Shown here piece after piece: positions 12,163 through 26,539 of a stretch of 64,000 nt of DNA (position 1 is its first letter; the number at the start of each line of letters is the position of its first letter). The stretch spans positions 24,230,229-24,294,228 of the forward strand of contig CM036248.1 in NCBI GenBank assembly GCA_020698575.1. Direction: 5' to 3'. The notes beneath the pieces are model-generated. The model ran no database searches and was not told the DNA's origin. It saw only the letters and a program-made list of their open reading frames with translations. A program made the position numbers and the translations under genes. Source of the stretch: Bostrychus sinensis (lineage: Eukaryota; Chordata; Actinopteri; Gobiiformes; Eleotridae).

Positions 12163-15100
12163 TAATAATAAAATAATAAAGTACTGAAATATATTCACAT
12201 TTCTGCAATACTCTATGAAGCTCCTAAAGAATGACATTCTGAGGCTGCTTTAAAAAAAAAACTGCTTCACTGTTGAAAGAATAAACTACCCACTCAGTCA
12301 AGAAAAGTATATTTGTTGACGCATTTGGATGTGTAATCTCTCTCCTTGAGACAACCCTGAGTTCTTTCCATTTATATTTACTGCACCAGCTTAAATAAGC
12401 AGCATTACTGTAACAATGAATAATACAAAGGTATCACAAGATAAAAAAAAGAAACACTCATTATCCTTAGATGCTAAAGTGAATTATACCAAGGTGATTC
12501 CCAGTGTAAATTGTATGTGGAGATTGTTTATTAAAGCAAGATGAGGTGACACCTATACAATATTGCCCCATTATTTACCATGCTTGTTGTGTTGTGTTGT
12601 GAGTGTGTGCTGAGAAAACTGTAGCAGTGCTGTAACAAGAGTTAAATTCAGCAACCAGACTCTAAAATGTAACTCTGTAAGATCATATTTTCAGACTGAA
12701 TTAAGTGTCAGCTCTGTCTGCAATATACCTGGACATTTGCTATATAAAAAGACCATAATTTAGCCTGTATTTTTTTTTTTCCTTTGGCTGAAACAGAAAA
12801 TGGATATAATATGGAGTTGAAGTCAAACTGTTCAAGAAAATGCTATACTGAGAAACCTTTGCTTACATCAGAACCATAAAACAACATATTCTACATATAC
12901 TGTATAGAGTTTTAAACCAGATCAACATTTAGATTTACTGATGTGCAGGTTTAATTGTCTGTACCTTCTGGTAATTAGTTTGCAGATAATGAGTAATGGT
13001 TGTTACTTTGAAATAGAATCAAACCTCTCATACTGTATCTGCACATTTTAGTTCAAACCAAATAAAAAGCAAACATAATGGGAGTTACATACAGTCCATA
13101 GAGAACATAGGTTAATTTACAATAAACCCTTTTAATTTATTGATAATCTGTGTCTTTAATGGGAGCCTGTTGTTAGAGCAAGCACGTTTTACATCAATAA
13201 CTTTTATGGTATAATACAATTAGCAAAGACTCTCCATTTCCATTTTAGCTGAGGGAGTCAAAAATTTGCATTTTAATGTACATTAAAGACAGGTAATAAA
13301 TATACTCATTACAACATGTGTTTTTATGGGAAAACAAAATAGGTGGCTAATTTAAATAATCAGTTTTGTTTCAGCTTGTGTCCTTGTACATGTTTGATTT
13401 AGTGACATTAAAAAGGGTTATAAGGTAAAAAAGTACTCTTGACAAAACAGAAATATGGGACAACAAATACATGGGGAGGTGTTTCTTTTACAAAGAATAA
13501 GCAGATGACAGAAATGCTTTGTTTGGAAGCACTGGCCGCTAAGTGAATCATGTGACCACTGTGCGCTGAGTGTGGGAACTCTTTGATAGCTTGATAAGTG
13601 GTGTCCTTATTTTTAGCACCAAAACATCAATGAAATGCTGTAAGCCGTTTCAAATTCCTGCTAAGTAATAACAGAATATATATATTATTATTTTGTGTAC
13701 CAGGTGAGCCACCCCCGTAACAGAAGTTTTAACTACAACATAAAACAAAACATACATAGAAAAAGGGGAAGCAAAGTAAAACAATATATGGCACTGACAT
13801 AGCATTACACAATATTTACTAATTTACTATAGTTAACAATATTTAATATTTATTTTTGTGTTATTCCTATAGCCTCTAAAGACAAAATAAAAGCACAACA
13901 TCTAAAACTTGACACCCAGAAAGCAAAACGTCAGCTCAAATTGGCTCAACTCTAAACAAATTCTATCTTTACACATTTATCCCAGCATTATACACAACAT
14001 GCAAAATCGAAATGTATGTTTTGTATATTATCATTACAGAGAGTTGGTCCAAGAATAATCATAGTTGGACAGAGAAGTGATGTGTGAATTTCTAATGTGA
14101 AGCTGACGTTGAATGTGAGGTATTCCTCTGTCATAACCTTCATCTATATTTTATAGAGTAATGGATATACTGCACACAACATGGAGTTTACCATTGGGCA
14201 AAATACAGTGAAATATTCATGAAAACCTCAGGTCTGTGAAAAACCTATAGAGCTGAATACTGAACGCAGGATCACATCTTTTAGCCTAAGGAATTAAAAA
14301 AAAACTGAAGTAGACCACACAACATGCATCGTAGCAATATACTATAAAAATATATTATGTTACAAATACAGGTAATAGACTGTCTTTAGTACTATCATCA
14401 TGTTAAACGGAAATGAGACAGCTTGCACAGTCTCATCTTACATGCACATCCAAACACCTAATTTCTCCAACAACTAAAGCTCATTACAAATTGCAAATCT
14501 ATTTCCCTGCACAAGACTTGCACCGCACTTCCACTCTAGATTCTATTAAATAAAGACACAAGGTAAATTGCAACTTCAGCCGGTTTGAGACCAAATGGAA
14601 GTGGTGATGACTTCAAAGAGCGGTAGATAGAATAAATTATGGAAATGATGTGAAATGCCTGATGAAGACAGCTATATACAGTATATGGTGTTGGGGGAAA
14701 ATAAGCCATGTGTGCATTTCTAGCATTCGCTTTCTTGTTTGTTCTTTGACAAGCAAGAAGTAAATGCACTGGCAGTCCACTTAGATACGACAGTCAAGAG
14801 TAATGGCTTTTAGAAATAACAGTGCTACTGGGCTGTTTTACAAGCAACACTGGAAAACATCCTGGTTTCACCTTCTGACCTTTGACCTCAGAGGGTTTTG
14901 TCTTCTAATTTGGCTAACTGTGTTTTTCCCATGGGACGGGCATACGCCACCGGCATGTGCAACAGCAGTGACCCAGAGACTAGGTAGGGGTCAGAGTTAG
15001 CACATAAGTCACCAGCATATGCTTCAGACACACGCTGCTAATTTGATTAAATACCAAGTCTGGCCATGCAACAATTCAGAGTGTAGTTATGACTGCAAGG

Positions 15101-16265
15101 TTTTGTAATTATGAATTTAGCAAGAAGCAACACAAATGTACATCACAACCTAAATGTATAAAAAACAGATATAATTCAGCCACATGGGGCCCCTCCCAAG
15201 TCTGAAAAAAAATGGAGAGGTTTGCACCAGTAAGGGATTCCAGCGTACAAATCAATATGCAAGGTGGCAGTGCAATGGCTTTTGTTGTCTTTAGTTTATT
15301 AGTAGGCATTATGTTGCTTTAAACACCTTTTGAGATTAAGTGTATTAGAATCTCTACTTAAGGTTTAGTAAAGCTTTCTTAAAATATTTTTGCTACTGTG
15401 TAATGACAGAATTTAGTGTATTGTAAATGTTATTGTAAATGGACTGATCCCACATTTCTAGTTTTTTGTGCTGGATTTAAAGGAGCAGTGAATCCTATCC
15501 AATTAAATACATAATGTTGCAGCAAAAAAGCAGTGCCTTCTACAAAACTGCCAGAAAACACCATGTCTGTTTAGTTTTCAGTTGTCAGACAGACAAATAA
15601 AACCTTTTTTTTTATATCACTGCACATTTTCCTTTCTTGAATTGCTTACACATACTCACACAGTAGTGAACATTGTCTATTGTTGTGGCCATTGTCCTTG
15701 TTGTGGCTTATACATGACTGAGTCACTTAAACACTGTTGTTGGAGCTTTAGATTAAATGGCAGAAGCCTATGTTCATTCTCACTGTCAACCAGACCACTT
15801 ATAAACATGTATTTTTGTGTTCTAGCTTGTTGGTCCAAATCTATTAGTACACGCTGTTGACAGATGTACATTAACCCTTCACTATTTACTAGTAGAAGCC
15901 TAAAGATTTCTGCATTTTCCAAGAATCAACCCATGACCACATCAGTCCCAGACGGTCATATATGCTAGTGTTTATGCCTGTTTTAAGAAGATGACCATAA
16001 CAGTGTATAAATGAGCAGGCCTTAAGAGTATCATAATTATAACTGCAGGCTTTCTGACAGCTCTGAGTGATTACAGCAGAAGTCCCAGAGCTGCAGCAGA
16101 GTGGCCAGGTAAAGTCTGTCTGGGATGGGACAATCCTGCTATCAAACACATTCAAAAGTTCAAATCCTGGTATCCTGGCATTTTTGTTGGTGTTGTTAGT
16201 AGGATGAGAGATTTAATCAAACACAAACTGGAAAGTAAACTTTGAAATCATTTAAATAAAGATAA
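12163..16265. other. Intergenic, nothing recognised
   Basis: A long AT-rich stretch. The few short ORFs lack family resemblance or biased codon use. No tRNA, SINE or transposon end was noticed. Confidence 0.4.
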
Positions 16266-16560
16266 AGATAAGTGGAGGTAGAGCAGGTCATCCACTCACT
16301 GGAAGGTTGGCAGTTTGATCCCGGCTACCCCCAGTTCATACTGCCGCTGTGTCCTTGAACAAAACACTTCACCCACCATGCCTCCATTGTGAGTGTGGCT
16401 GCAGTATGGCTGCCGTGTCTGTCAGTCTGTCTCAGGGCAGCTGTGGATACAGAAGTAGTTTACCCCTACCAAGTGTGACCGAGGAGTGAATGAATTGTTG
16501 TAAAGCACTTTATGAAACTTGGGCTTGAAACAAGCAATATACTGTAACTCAATAAATCCC
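16266..16560 (+). mobile_element. SINE-C copy (tRNA-derived, plus orientation)
   Basis: The head has GGTAGAGCAGG and the decayed B box GGCAGTTTGATCCCGGC. The body has GTGTCCTTGAACAAAACACT, GTCTGTCAGTCTGTC and GGGCAGCTGTGG, and ends in GAATGAATTGTTGTAAAGC. It aligns in order with the reverse complement of 25262-25558. Confidence 0.8.
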
Positions 16561-19500
16561 CTATCATGCCAGTCATCCCAGTGGAAATGAGGCTAAAGAG
16601 GTCCAGAATGGGAGTATTTACAATGCAATGATAGGCCACAAGCTCAGTCAGACCATAACCATTATCACTCCATCACAATGCAACCATCTAAAATGGTCAA
16701 GCATGCAGAACAAGATTTGATTCTGATTAGTAAATTAAGAAAGAATTCTTCAGGATAAAAATCTTTTCTTCCTAAGAATAAAACAACAAGCAGCGGAACT
16801 TCTTCTATACAGCTCAGTGGATCATTTTAAAATGGCAGGCTCTGACTGTACATTTGCAACAGTGAAACAAATAACAATGACTGTATGGTGGCTAACACTG
16901 AGGAGGTTATTTCAACTCTGGAGGAATGTGTGGAGCTTCAGCGCAGCATCACTTCCCACGAACATCTGCTCAGCTCATCGAACTTAAAAAGGCACGTTCA
17001 GCACTAAATTCTCATCGAACTTTTAAGGCAAAAAGTGGCACACGCCCACACGCAGAAACATCTTCACACACAGCAGAAAGCAAATAATATGAGACTTCAA
17101 ACTGTTGGTCCAGGTGCCATGTGATTATTTTTGGCCACCAGCAGTGTCAAGAAGCTACTGATGTATACGCCAGATAACCTCCTCACCTTGGACCTACCAC
17201 AGAGCTGCTAAAACACAAAGACTTCCTAGTTTTTTTCTATGGTCTCTGTGTGTCTTTTTCTTCCTCTAATGGTTACACGACTAACAAAGGCTAAAGTAAA
17301 GTAAAGATTAGATTTATAAAAACAAAAACAGGAAAAACAGGTGTCTCTCAAAAATGTTAATATTAAGTGAAAGTGAAAGACATAAATGATATAGATTAAG
17401 TACACACAAAGTAAAATATTTAGTGTGTATTCCTTTTTATTGTGATAATTATGTGATATTCTAATTTTATGAGAAAGTGAATTTGGACCATAATCATCGA
17501 AATTAAGAGACAAAAATATTTCACTCAGTATTAGGGCTGTGTATTGCCAAGAACCTGGTGATACTATATGTATCTCAATATAAAGGTAGGTATGTATGCA
17601 ATATATAGTCAATGGATATATCACCTTACTGTAACAAAGATGATCTATTGCAATTTTTTTTACAATATAATATTTGGATAAACATACCTACTACATGCAC
17701 AAAGTTTTTATTTTAAATATTTGATTGCATTTATTATTTGATTTGTAATAATCAGAACAGTGAAGGATAGGTGTAGGTCTTTATTGTCACTGGACATTCA
17801 TTACAACAACATTTCTGTGAGAACTGTCCTTTATACAGCAGCATAATTAAAATGTAAATAATTAAAAAGGTATGGAATTATAAAAAACATATGTGAGTGC
17901 ATAAAATATAAAGTGCACTGTAAAGTGTAATGTTTTAAAAAGTGCCATATACAGTTAATTGCTAGTCCATGTCAGACTTCCAGCAGGGCTCTCACAGTTT
18001 TAAATCGCTCTGTCTGTGCTCTCATGACTGCAGCTATATTTCACTAATAAGTTACCTGCCTGCAGGATTTGTTTGCTAGAAAAATATAAAATATGTTGTC
18101 GGTCTGAGGTTTAAATGCATTACAAAAGTGAGTCATTTTGATGAATGTTAAATTTTATTTAAAAAATATATTTGGTTGTTATTAATACATCATGGGCCAC
18201 AAAATACAACAAAATATTAGAGATATTTCCACAATCAATATTTTCTACTATATACATACTGAATCTATAGAATATCGAGGGCTTGGAGGCAAAGGGCCGT
18301 AAGTTGTATTTTGGGCAAATATGAGTATTATATATCAAATGAAACTTCTCAGTGAGATCTTTTTAATGGCAATGGCAAAAGGACAGAACTAAAATGATGA
18401 CCCTAGAGAAGTATTTTAATAAAAAACTAAAAGGCATAACAGTAAAAGTGGGGTTTTGTGCAGTACCAAAAAGGCATAACTCAAAATGCCTCAGAGTTAA
18501 GCATTGTCTAACATGATAGATTAGATGATATTTATAATAATATATGAATAATATAATAATTATTTATTTATATTTAACCTTTATTTAAGTAGAAAAGAGT
18601 AAAAAATTGGTCCTGGCCAAGAGGCACGCGCTTGTTTAATGTCAGTGATTGAAATAAAAAATGGAAGCATCTCACAATGTTTTTATAGCAAAATGTTTCA
18701 GTAGGAATTTGGCATTTTGGTGCATACATAAAACAGTAATGTGTTATGAGAAACAAATAAAATGCGATATAAATGGACTAATCTAAATTTACTAAATACA
18801 CAGATATGAATAAAACTGTTTATGTGTATTTACAAAACAGACTGTAAAGTATAAACTCTCAAGCAGAATAAAAGACTACACTTTTATTGTAATATTAGTA
18901 GATAAAAGACTGCAGAATTGTGTTAAGAGTTAATGTTGAAAATATAATTAGTTATTTAGTCGTAGTGATAGTTTATACCTTTTAATGTTTTTAAAAGAAA
19001 AAATAGCTTCAGTTTATTTGATACTTAACTTTTTTCCCAGGAATATGAAGAGCCTTGTGACAGTTGCTGTGTGTATTCAAAGATGAAAATGTTCATTCTG
19101 TCTGCATTTGTTTACTTACATACGCTCAAGTTCTAAGTTTATTCTATATGTTTATTGGGAAAATGTTAGTGTCAAAAAGGCGTATCTCACTTTTTTGCCA
19201 TTTAAAAAAGTTTAATAAATAATTTCCACTTTTCGAACTGAACTACTGAAGAAAAATAAGGTTTCCACACTACTTTCTGAGATGCACCTGTATAATCAAG
19301 ATCCTTAACTCCTCCAACCACAGAGCTAAAACTTCTTAGTTGTACATCTTTGTATGACCTTTTTACAGATTTTTTTCTCAACAAATGCTTACATGGATAA
19401 CAAGAGCATGAATGTTAGAGTTATAAAAAGCCAGAAAGGAATACATGTGTTACAGATTGAGCTGCTTAAAAGTGCAAATGATCCCACACCTTTCTTTTTG

Positions 19501-20112
19501 TGACAGAGCATGTGGTGCCAATCATCACCTACCTCCCAACACGACTCCATTCATATTTTTTTTTTTTTTTTTTTTTTTTGCCATACTCTCTGAATAATCC
19601 GCCAGTGTATTTTTTCCCACAACACACATTTGAGTAAGCCATTTACCATTGCTTGTGTGGTCAGAATCAGTTTTAAGACACAACCAGGCATCGGTTTACG
19701 AAGCAGTAACATAACCTTGTGCACAGTATCCGTGAGACGCACCATCTGTTGTAGGAGGGGGGAGTCAGTGTCTGCGTCGATGCCCGCCACACAGTCTGGC
19801 ACCGTGTGAGCTCTGTTTGGCATGGTGTGTGGAGTAGAAATGTCTCTGTTAGGGCCACATGCACACACAGGCGTATACAGTATGTTTGGAAACACTGTGG
19901 TAGATGGAGCGCTATGTTCTTTGTGGACAGAAAAGAAAAAAAAAACTATTAATTTATTAATTTCAATGACAAGAAAACTTTGATTATAAGCAGGGTGGTC
20001 GTGAACACATATGATTTCCGACCTTACCATGGAACCTTTGTTTGTACATAATGGCCTGTTAAAATTGCATTTTGTTGGGTGTCTTGGTGGTAGAGAGAAG
20101 ACCACATATACC
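16561..20112. other. Intergenic, mostly unrecognised
   Basis: 17532-17680 starts AGGGCTGTGTATTGCCAAGA, followed by CTGGTGATACTATATGTATC. This is the end signature of a common fish hAT-type MITE, but I could not locate its other end. The rest has no gene. A poly-T run lies at 19557-19579. Confidence 0.4.
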
Positions 20113-20649
20113 TAGGATGACTGTCTCAGAAAGTACAAAAAGTGGGACAAGACGGGACAACTTTACGAAATAAATGTTTTTCATATACAAATCTAACTTA
20201 CCAACTTTACTGAGATACAGGTTTGCTTCAGTTTATGGCCTATAAAACATATGATGTGCTATTTTTTTTATCACAAAAACATGCACTTTGCAAAGTAATG
20301 TCTTTACTGAGACTTTATTTATTCAAATAAAAAGACAGAACAGAAAAAACACCAAAGCTCTCAGTCTGTATATTCTCAATACAAGGAGCACCCATTCCTG
20401 AAACACAGGGGCAGCAAGCAACACACCAACAATATATTATAAAATATAAAGATGAGATGCCCACAAATATGTATTCTACATTTTACACTGACGTTAACTT
20501 GTTGTTCTTAACTTGAATCTAATTTTTTTTTTTTATCAGATCCACTGTGAATTAATGAAAAAGAGGGACATTATTTTAATAAGTGGGACGGTGGGACAGA
20601 CTGCATAATTGGCTGTGCAGTACAACCAAAAGTGGGACAGGTCACCCTA
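20113..20649. mobile_element. hAT-type MITE (537 bp) with 8-bp target duplication
   Basis: The left end TAGGATGACTGTCTCA and the right end in reverse TAGGGTGACCTGTCCCA form terminal inverted repeats. The flanks are CATATACC (20105-20112) and CATATCCC (20650-20657), 7 of 8 matching. No coding capacity. A partial relative lies at 43267-43490. Confidence 0.8.
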
Positions 20650-23600
20650 CATATCCCATGGAGGATTGGGTTCTGTTCATCTTTCTATCCTTAATTTGTC
20701 TCTTTCAAATAAAACAAAAAATGTATTGATGCAGTTCAACCAAACAGAGCACCTCTGTCAGATTTTTCAATAGTACAAAATTGCCTGAGTAACAATTCAA
20801 TAGTTCATTTTTACAAGAAACTGGTACTGGGTAGAGTTTTTGGGTAAACACAGGGAGACAAGAGCAATGAGTGCTGCAGAAACAAAACAAAACAAAAAAA
20901 TCTTGCATGAAGCCTTTGGACATAAAATAAAATATAAAAAAAGTGGACTTTGTTTCTACATTTTTAAAGCAATCAATTTACCTTTTCAATTACATTTGTT
21001 TACACACAAAAGAAAGCTGTAGAAAGGAGATGTATAACACGATGAGCCTGACTAGTGAATCTAGGGACTTGTGATGTGTAGCCCAGCCAAAAAGACATCC
21101 TGTTGCTGGGTTTTTCTTTCACTGTACTACTTTTGGAAATGACCAGTGTTGCATATGTTCGAAGATGTCAATAGCATAGGTGTGAGTTTCCTAAAAATTG
21201 GCTGTGGTATTTTAAATTTACTAGGATGATTTTTTCACTGCTATCATTTCAAAATAAAATAAAAAACAAGAACTTCTTGAGTGCTAAAGATATTACAAGA
21301 GACCAGAGCAACCTGATCATAATGACTGATCATATGTGAGTGAAAAATGTTCAAGAAAAATGGTTGTGCAATTTTAAAACAAATGAGTGAAAAATAGGTC
21401 TATGGTGAAAGGTTTGCAGGTGTCCAAGAAGCACAAATTAAAGAGCGACCCTATGCCACTTCTAATCTTAAAAACTTCATACAACTTGTTTGAAGTGCGT
21501 CCCGTGTTGGCTGACAGATCTCTTGGGAACAGGAAGCCAGCGTGAGAGGCAAGTGTCCCAGGGGTCAACGCAGAACAACTACTGCTGTGTTTCAGTCCAC
21601 TGTAGACATGATGTCACTTTGCTTGGAGCATACCCACATGCTACCCCTGCTTTTCACCCCACTGTGGGCGCTGTGGAGGTGCAGACTGAAGTCCGGCAAC
21701 ACATGTCAGCAAGCCCCTTCATTACTGTGTGCAACATGAGCCGCGGGTCTCCACATCTCTACACTTGCCCTGCACATTATTCACAAGGTAGTCATCCACT
21801 CCTGTCTCTCCGGCTCCTGCTAACAAATACAGTATGTGCACGAGAATGAGGAAGAAATCAATACAGTGACTTTGCGGGGATTTGTTTCCTCGGTAGTCCA
21901 CATGTCCAGGTGATTGATTGACAGTGGCTGTGTAACAAAATGCACTCGCCGATATGACTAAAATTAAGGCTTTGTGTATACTGCAGTGAACTGTTCCGAC
22001 CGGCAAATGTTCAAGTCTGAGAAAGCTGTTTACTCTCCTGCAGAAAAAAAAATTGTGTCGGTAAAAGTGTCTTCTTAAAAGCACACAGAGCTGTGATTCC
22101 TCAAATGAAGCTAAAAGCAAAACAGAAAAGCAATTAAGGGAACTAAGGAATGGAGTTAGAATAGTAATTGAAAGACAAACAGCAGAATTTCTCTTGGAAT
22201 AACACACCTGGATAACGTAGATTGCTACATGTAAACAGACTTTTTTTTTTTTTTTTTGAGTGATACATGTTTTAAAATATAGCAGTGGATATATTTTGGT
22301 CACTGGTTAAAGCTTTTTGTCAGTTGTTTGGTACCACAATGTTTTAGGGCCACACAAGTCAAAACACTTGAAAAAAGTAGTAATATTCTGAGAGTCCAGT
22401 AGGCATAAGTCATAATAGTCCATCAGTGTTAGTTATGGTGTTAGTGACAATGAATGTGCAATTTTCAATGCTATTTATTGTAGGTCAAGTGATGTACGCT
22501 GTACTAGAAAGGCAATGTGTTTGCATTGTATATGAAACATTTTGTTATGGTATAGTTTAGTTTAGTTTCATGTATAGCTAAATACTATAACTTTGGCCCA
22601 TCATCACCACATGATCATCAGAATAAGGACTTTTGTGTGCTTATGTCTCTTCCCATGGCTGAGAGAGAATGTGGCAGCCATTTTCTTACAACTGTATTCT
22701 CATAAATTTGCACCTTAAAAAAACAAAAAAATATATAATTTTATTATTCTTTTAAAAATAAATTAGATCTGTGAATCTCAATGGGACTTTTCTGATTAAA
22801 GAATAGTTAAATAAATAAAAAAATGGCAATAACTTTATTCTTATTGTACTATAACTTTATCCTTGAAATATCACAACTTTATTCTCTCTCTACACCCTTG
22901 TACTCCTGTGACGTAGCTAAAGTTTTAAAGGAAAAATGTGTGTTAAGAATGTTTTTTCCAACTGTGTTCATGCGCTTTCAGCGTAATTGTGTAAATTGTG
23001 TTATTCCTAATTAACTCAATGACTGATATTGTAAAGTACACTATAAATAATTTTGCCTAAAAATACAGATATGTGTAAACATAAGCATTTAATTCCTGTC
23101 ACATAAAGCCATTGTGTTTCTATAAATGTCATAGTTATTCCCTACTGAACTGGGCTCTTGTTTACTTCAGTAAATCCTTCAAAGGCTACCATCTCAGCGG
23201 TGTATCAGTCATTTGTTAGAACCACTGACATTCAAATAATAATTAAAAATAAAACATCCCAATGAATCTTATACCACAAGTTTATTAAAGCCATGCCCTC
23301 TGTAACATTTTTACATTAATATGTAAATTCCAAAAGTTTATGTTAGCAGGGTAGTTGTGGAGCATATTATGAATGTCAAATTTAGAAGGTGAAGTAAAAT
23401 AAAAGTTTCTGTCTTTCCCAAGAGTGTGTAGAAGCTCCATAGTGTCCCGGGACAAGCTATCCATCAAATGAGAATGTCCACTTTGAAGCAGACAGAAAAA
23501 TCAGACCATGTTGCTTGGGTTTATCCTGCGCAAGTTGGAAGTGTGCATTTGGCAGAATAAGAGCAGCGGCTGAATGGGTCCAACAAATATTTGCAAAGCG

Positions 23601-25261
23601 GCTCTTCATCATCCATTTCTGGCACTTTGACACAACAATAATTACGGGTACAATAACTAATCCCTCATTAATGTTGTGTCCACACTGCTGCAGCTTGGTA
23701 AAATAGGAAATCAATGTAGCCTTTGCCTGAAGCCAGGACTGAATGCTGTCTGTCTCTGGTGTGTAAACAAGGCCGAGTTTGCATTCTGAAAGATTGTTAA
23801 GAAGCAACAGATCTGGACCTACTGACAGTGTAAATGTTGTTCTTTATGAGCGGAGATGCTTTGGAGACATATCTGTGCCACTTTGAAATCCGTGAGTGAT
23901 TCAGCTCGTGTTAGTTCCATGTTAAGTTAATTTTAGGGTAACAAAGATGAAGCCCTCTGCACCACTCATCCACTGGGACTGAGCCAGCGACTTGGCGCTC
24001 AAAGTGGTTAGAAAGAAAATCAACATCTTCCCTCTAATTCATGTTAAAATGTCAAAGGGGCCTTTTCATTCTTGCAGAATTTTGTGTTGATTTGAATTAC
24101 AAATGCAGATTGCAAATATGTACTTTAGTGAAAGATCCCTAAGGCACTGAGTGTCTCTTTAAAGATTCATAAAGCATTTTCAGAGCCTATCTCCCCATGT
24201 TTAAGTACTCAGAGTCCCAAAAGACAGTGTAATATATTGTTCCAAATATCCTCCTAGCAAGCTTGTTAGGGAGTTAAAATTACAGTCATCCAGGCGTAAA
24301 GACAGTTTACAGTTCCAATTTAAGCTCTCAGCAAAAAAATAAAGCACAACTTTGTATAGTATAGCTCTAAACACTTTAAATTAATGTAAGTGTGGTAGAA
24401 TGGCAGTTACGATAACAGTAGCGGCAGCAGTGCAGATGGCTTTTTCCTCTGTCTTTGCTACACAACTGGATCATCCTTTTGGACCCCTGAGTTGCGCACA
24501 CACACACAAATACAGTAAATCTCACGCTGTTCCAACATGGTGACCCTTTGTTATCTACTCCTCACCAGCTTTGTTTGCATGCATCGTGTGGAAACTCCAT
24601 TTGCAGCCGTCGCGTTGGAGATGCACTAAACGGCCAAGTCAACAAACTTCAAATGCACATCGGCCCACTGATGCCCGCTTCAATATGAGCAGCTTCTGAA
24701 CTATAAAATAAACAGAAAGTTATATTCACACAACTAGGGGGGAAAAAATCAATAAGTATCAGTTTCAAATGAGTGAACAGGGCTGAAATCACTGGAGCGA
24801 GGCAGGCCTGGCAGACAGGAGTGACAAGATGGGCCCTCCTCTCAGAAAGGAAAAGTGTTTTATATCTGTACAAAGCAACATCCAAACAGAGGCAATCTGT
24901 TTTTAATCTGGCACACATTGGCTCTCTTGGGCTCTGCTGTTGTCTTTCTTCTTTTCATAGTGCAATGTACTGACATTAATATTTTAATAGCTCCACTGAG
25001 TGAATCTTTCAGGAAACAGAACGACCAAGTTTAGATGCTAAGTTTAGGAACATTAACTAGTCTTCTGTTTTATGACTTATACTACAAAATCATGGCCATG
25101 GATCCAGATTCTTGAGTAATCACCGCTATTTCATTGTTTTGGACAAATTCCTAATAAACTGAGCTTCTATCATTTCCTTTCTATCACTATAAGTAAATTA
25201 CAATATTAGTTTATATCTTTAATTAGCTCTCCCATTGCAGATGCCCGGCACACTGTTTTAC
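20650..25261. other. Intergenic; several repeat-poor blocks, no gene
   Basis: Short ORFs exist (for example 119 codons at 21490-21849) but none is recognised. Blocks 21480-21920, 23460-24080 and 24410-24960 are more mixed in composition and lack repeats. They may be conserved noncoding elements upstream of gfra4, or an unrecognised noncoding transcript. Confidence 0.3.
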
Positions 25262-25558
25262 AAGTTTCTCAAAGTCCATCATTCATCCACTCTGCTGTCA
25301 CACTCAGTGGAGCTACTTCTGTAGCCACAGCTGCCCTGCGACAGACTGACAGAAGTGTGCCTGCCAGTGTGCACCTACGACCCCTCCGACCACCACCAAA
25401 CACAGTCACACTGACATATTCACACAGGCAAGATGGGAAAGTGTCTTGCCCAAGGACACAACAACAGTATGCAATACCGGCAGCGGGGCTCGAACCGCCA
25501 ACCTTTGGGTTAGTGGGCAAACATCTCCACCAACTGAGCTACTGCTGCCCCTCCTTGT
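25262..25558 (-). mobile_element. SINE-C copy (tRNA-derived, minus orientation)
   Basis: Read on the minus strand the element begins GGCAGCAGTAGCTCAGTTGG with a good A box (TAGCTCAGTTGG) and the B box GGTTCGAGCCC about 45 bases later, a clear tRNA-like head. The body then matches 16266-16560 (GTGTCCTTGGGCAAGACACT, GGGCAGCTGTGGCTAC). It is the better preserved of the two copies and lies about 1 kb upstream of the gfra4 promoter. Confidence 0.85.
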
Positions 25559-26539
25559 TCCCCAAAGCTGTTTTCTTTTAAGTTTTTCCTCAACCTGATG
25601 GAGGCTCTAAAGGCAGTACAGACTTTTTGTCTATTTCTGTAATCTTAATAAAACACTCCAGCTGAGGACAAAGGACTCCTAATGACCCAAAACCATTCAG
25701 GCCCTTTCATAGTTGTCTCCTGAACCAATAAAATTTGGTTTAAGGTCTAAAACTCCTCCTTCCTAGGAGCATATAAACCAACTCTCTTACCAGTTCAATT
25801 TCAGAATTGAGAAAGTCTCTGAGATAAGTGATGAAATGTTTTCAACTTTAAAAACCAAGTCCAGAGATGACTGCTTTTTAAACCTTTTGTTGTGATGCAG
25901 TTACTCTGGATCAGTGAGGGTCTTCACAGACAAAACACTACAAAGTTAAGAAGACAACCAACTTACAGACAACAGCTTTTTAAAATAACTTTTGATACAT
26001 ATATCTCAACTTTATGTTTGCTCCTTATCACTTTTCTCATTACCTTTCTGACACAGTATGAAGCACAAATAAAGTGTTAGGCCTTGGGATGATAATAACA
26101 AGGGGAAGTTAGGCCATTTCACATAATCACCATTAATCAATAATTCTATCGCAATTTATTTTATGGATCCTCTCTTAGTTATATAAATAATGGTGATAAA
26201 CTATAAACTCTTTCTTACTCTTTTTTTCTGTCTTACACTATAGTCCTACAGAGGACTACTGATGGCTTGCTAAACCAAAGCTGCAGTAGTATTAGCCCAT
26301 TTAAAACAGAAGCATATGAACATGTTTAATTTTGAAAAATATTTTGACCAAATTTTCAGAAAAAAACAAAACAAAAAACAATAATAAGACTGAATGGAAA
26401 CTTATTAATATATTTGTTATTCTGTCTGAATTAATGTCATGTGCATGTTTTTGTATTTATCAAATGTACAACAAGTTACATAAACGCCAGTAATTACTTT
26501 GCCCTTCGTCCCCGTTGATAACACAATGACCTTGTGTCA
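25559..26539. other. Proximal upstream region of gfra4, nothing recognised
   Basis: AT-rich DNA between the SINE and the CpG block. No ORF with family resemblance. 25730-25870 has the look of a degraded repeat but the family is unclear. Confidence 0.35.

Noticed and set aside
19551..20105. 184-codon minus-strand ORF
   Set aside because: It starts in the flank of an hAT MITE, ends in a poly-T tract, and has no family resemblance or GC shift.
21722..22303. 193-codon minus-strand ORF
   Set aside because: Low-complexity lysine run from poly-T and no recognisable domain; likely chance ORF.
25490..25556. tRNA gene on the minus strand
   Set aside because: A and B boxes are good, but no full cloverleaf with matching acceptor ends forms and SINE body follows directly; it is a SINE head.
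25269..25581. ORFs with an apparent protein family match
   Set aside because: These are translations of the SINE-C copy, including its tRNA-like head.
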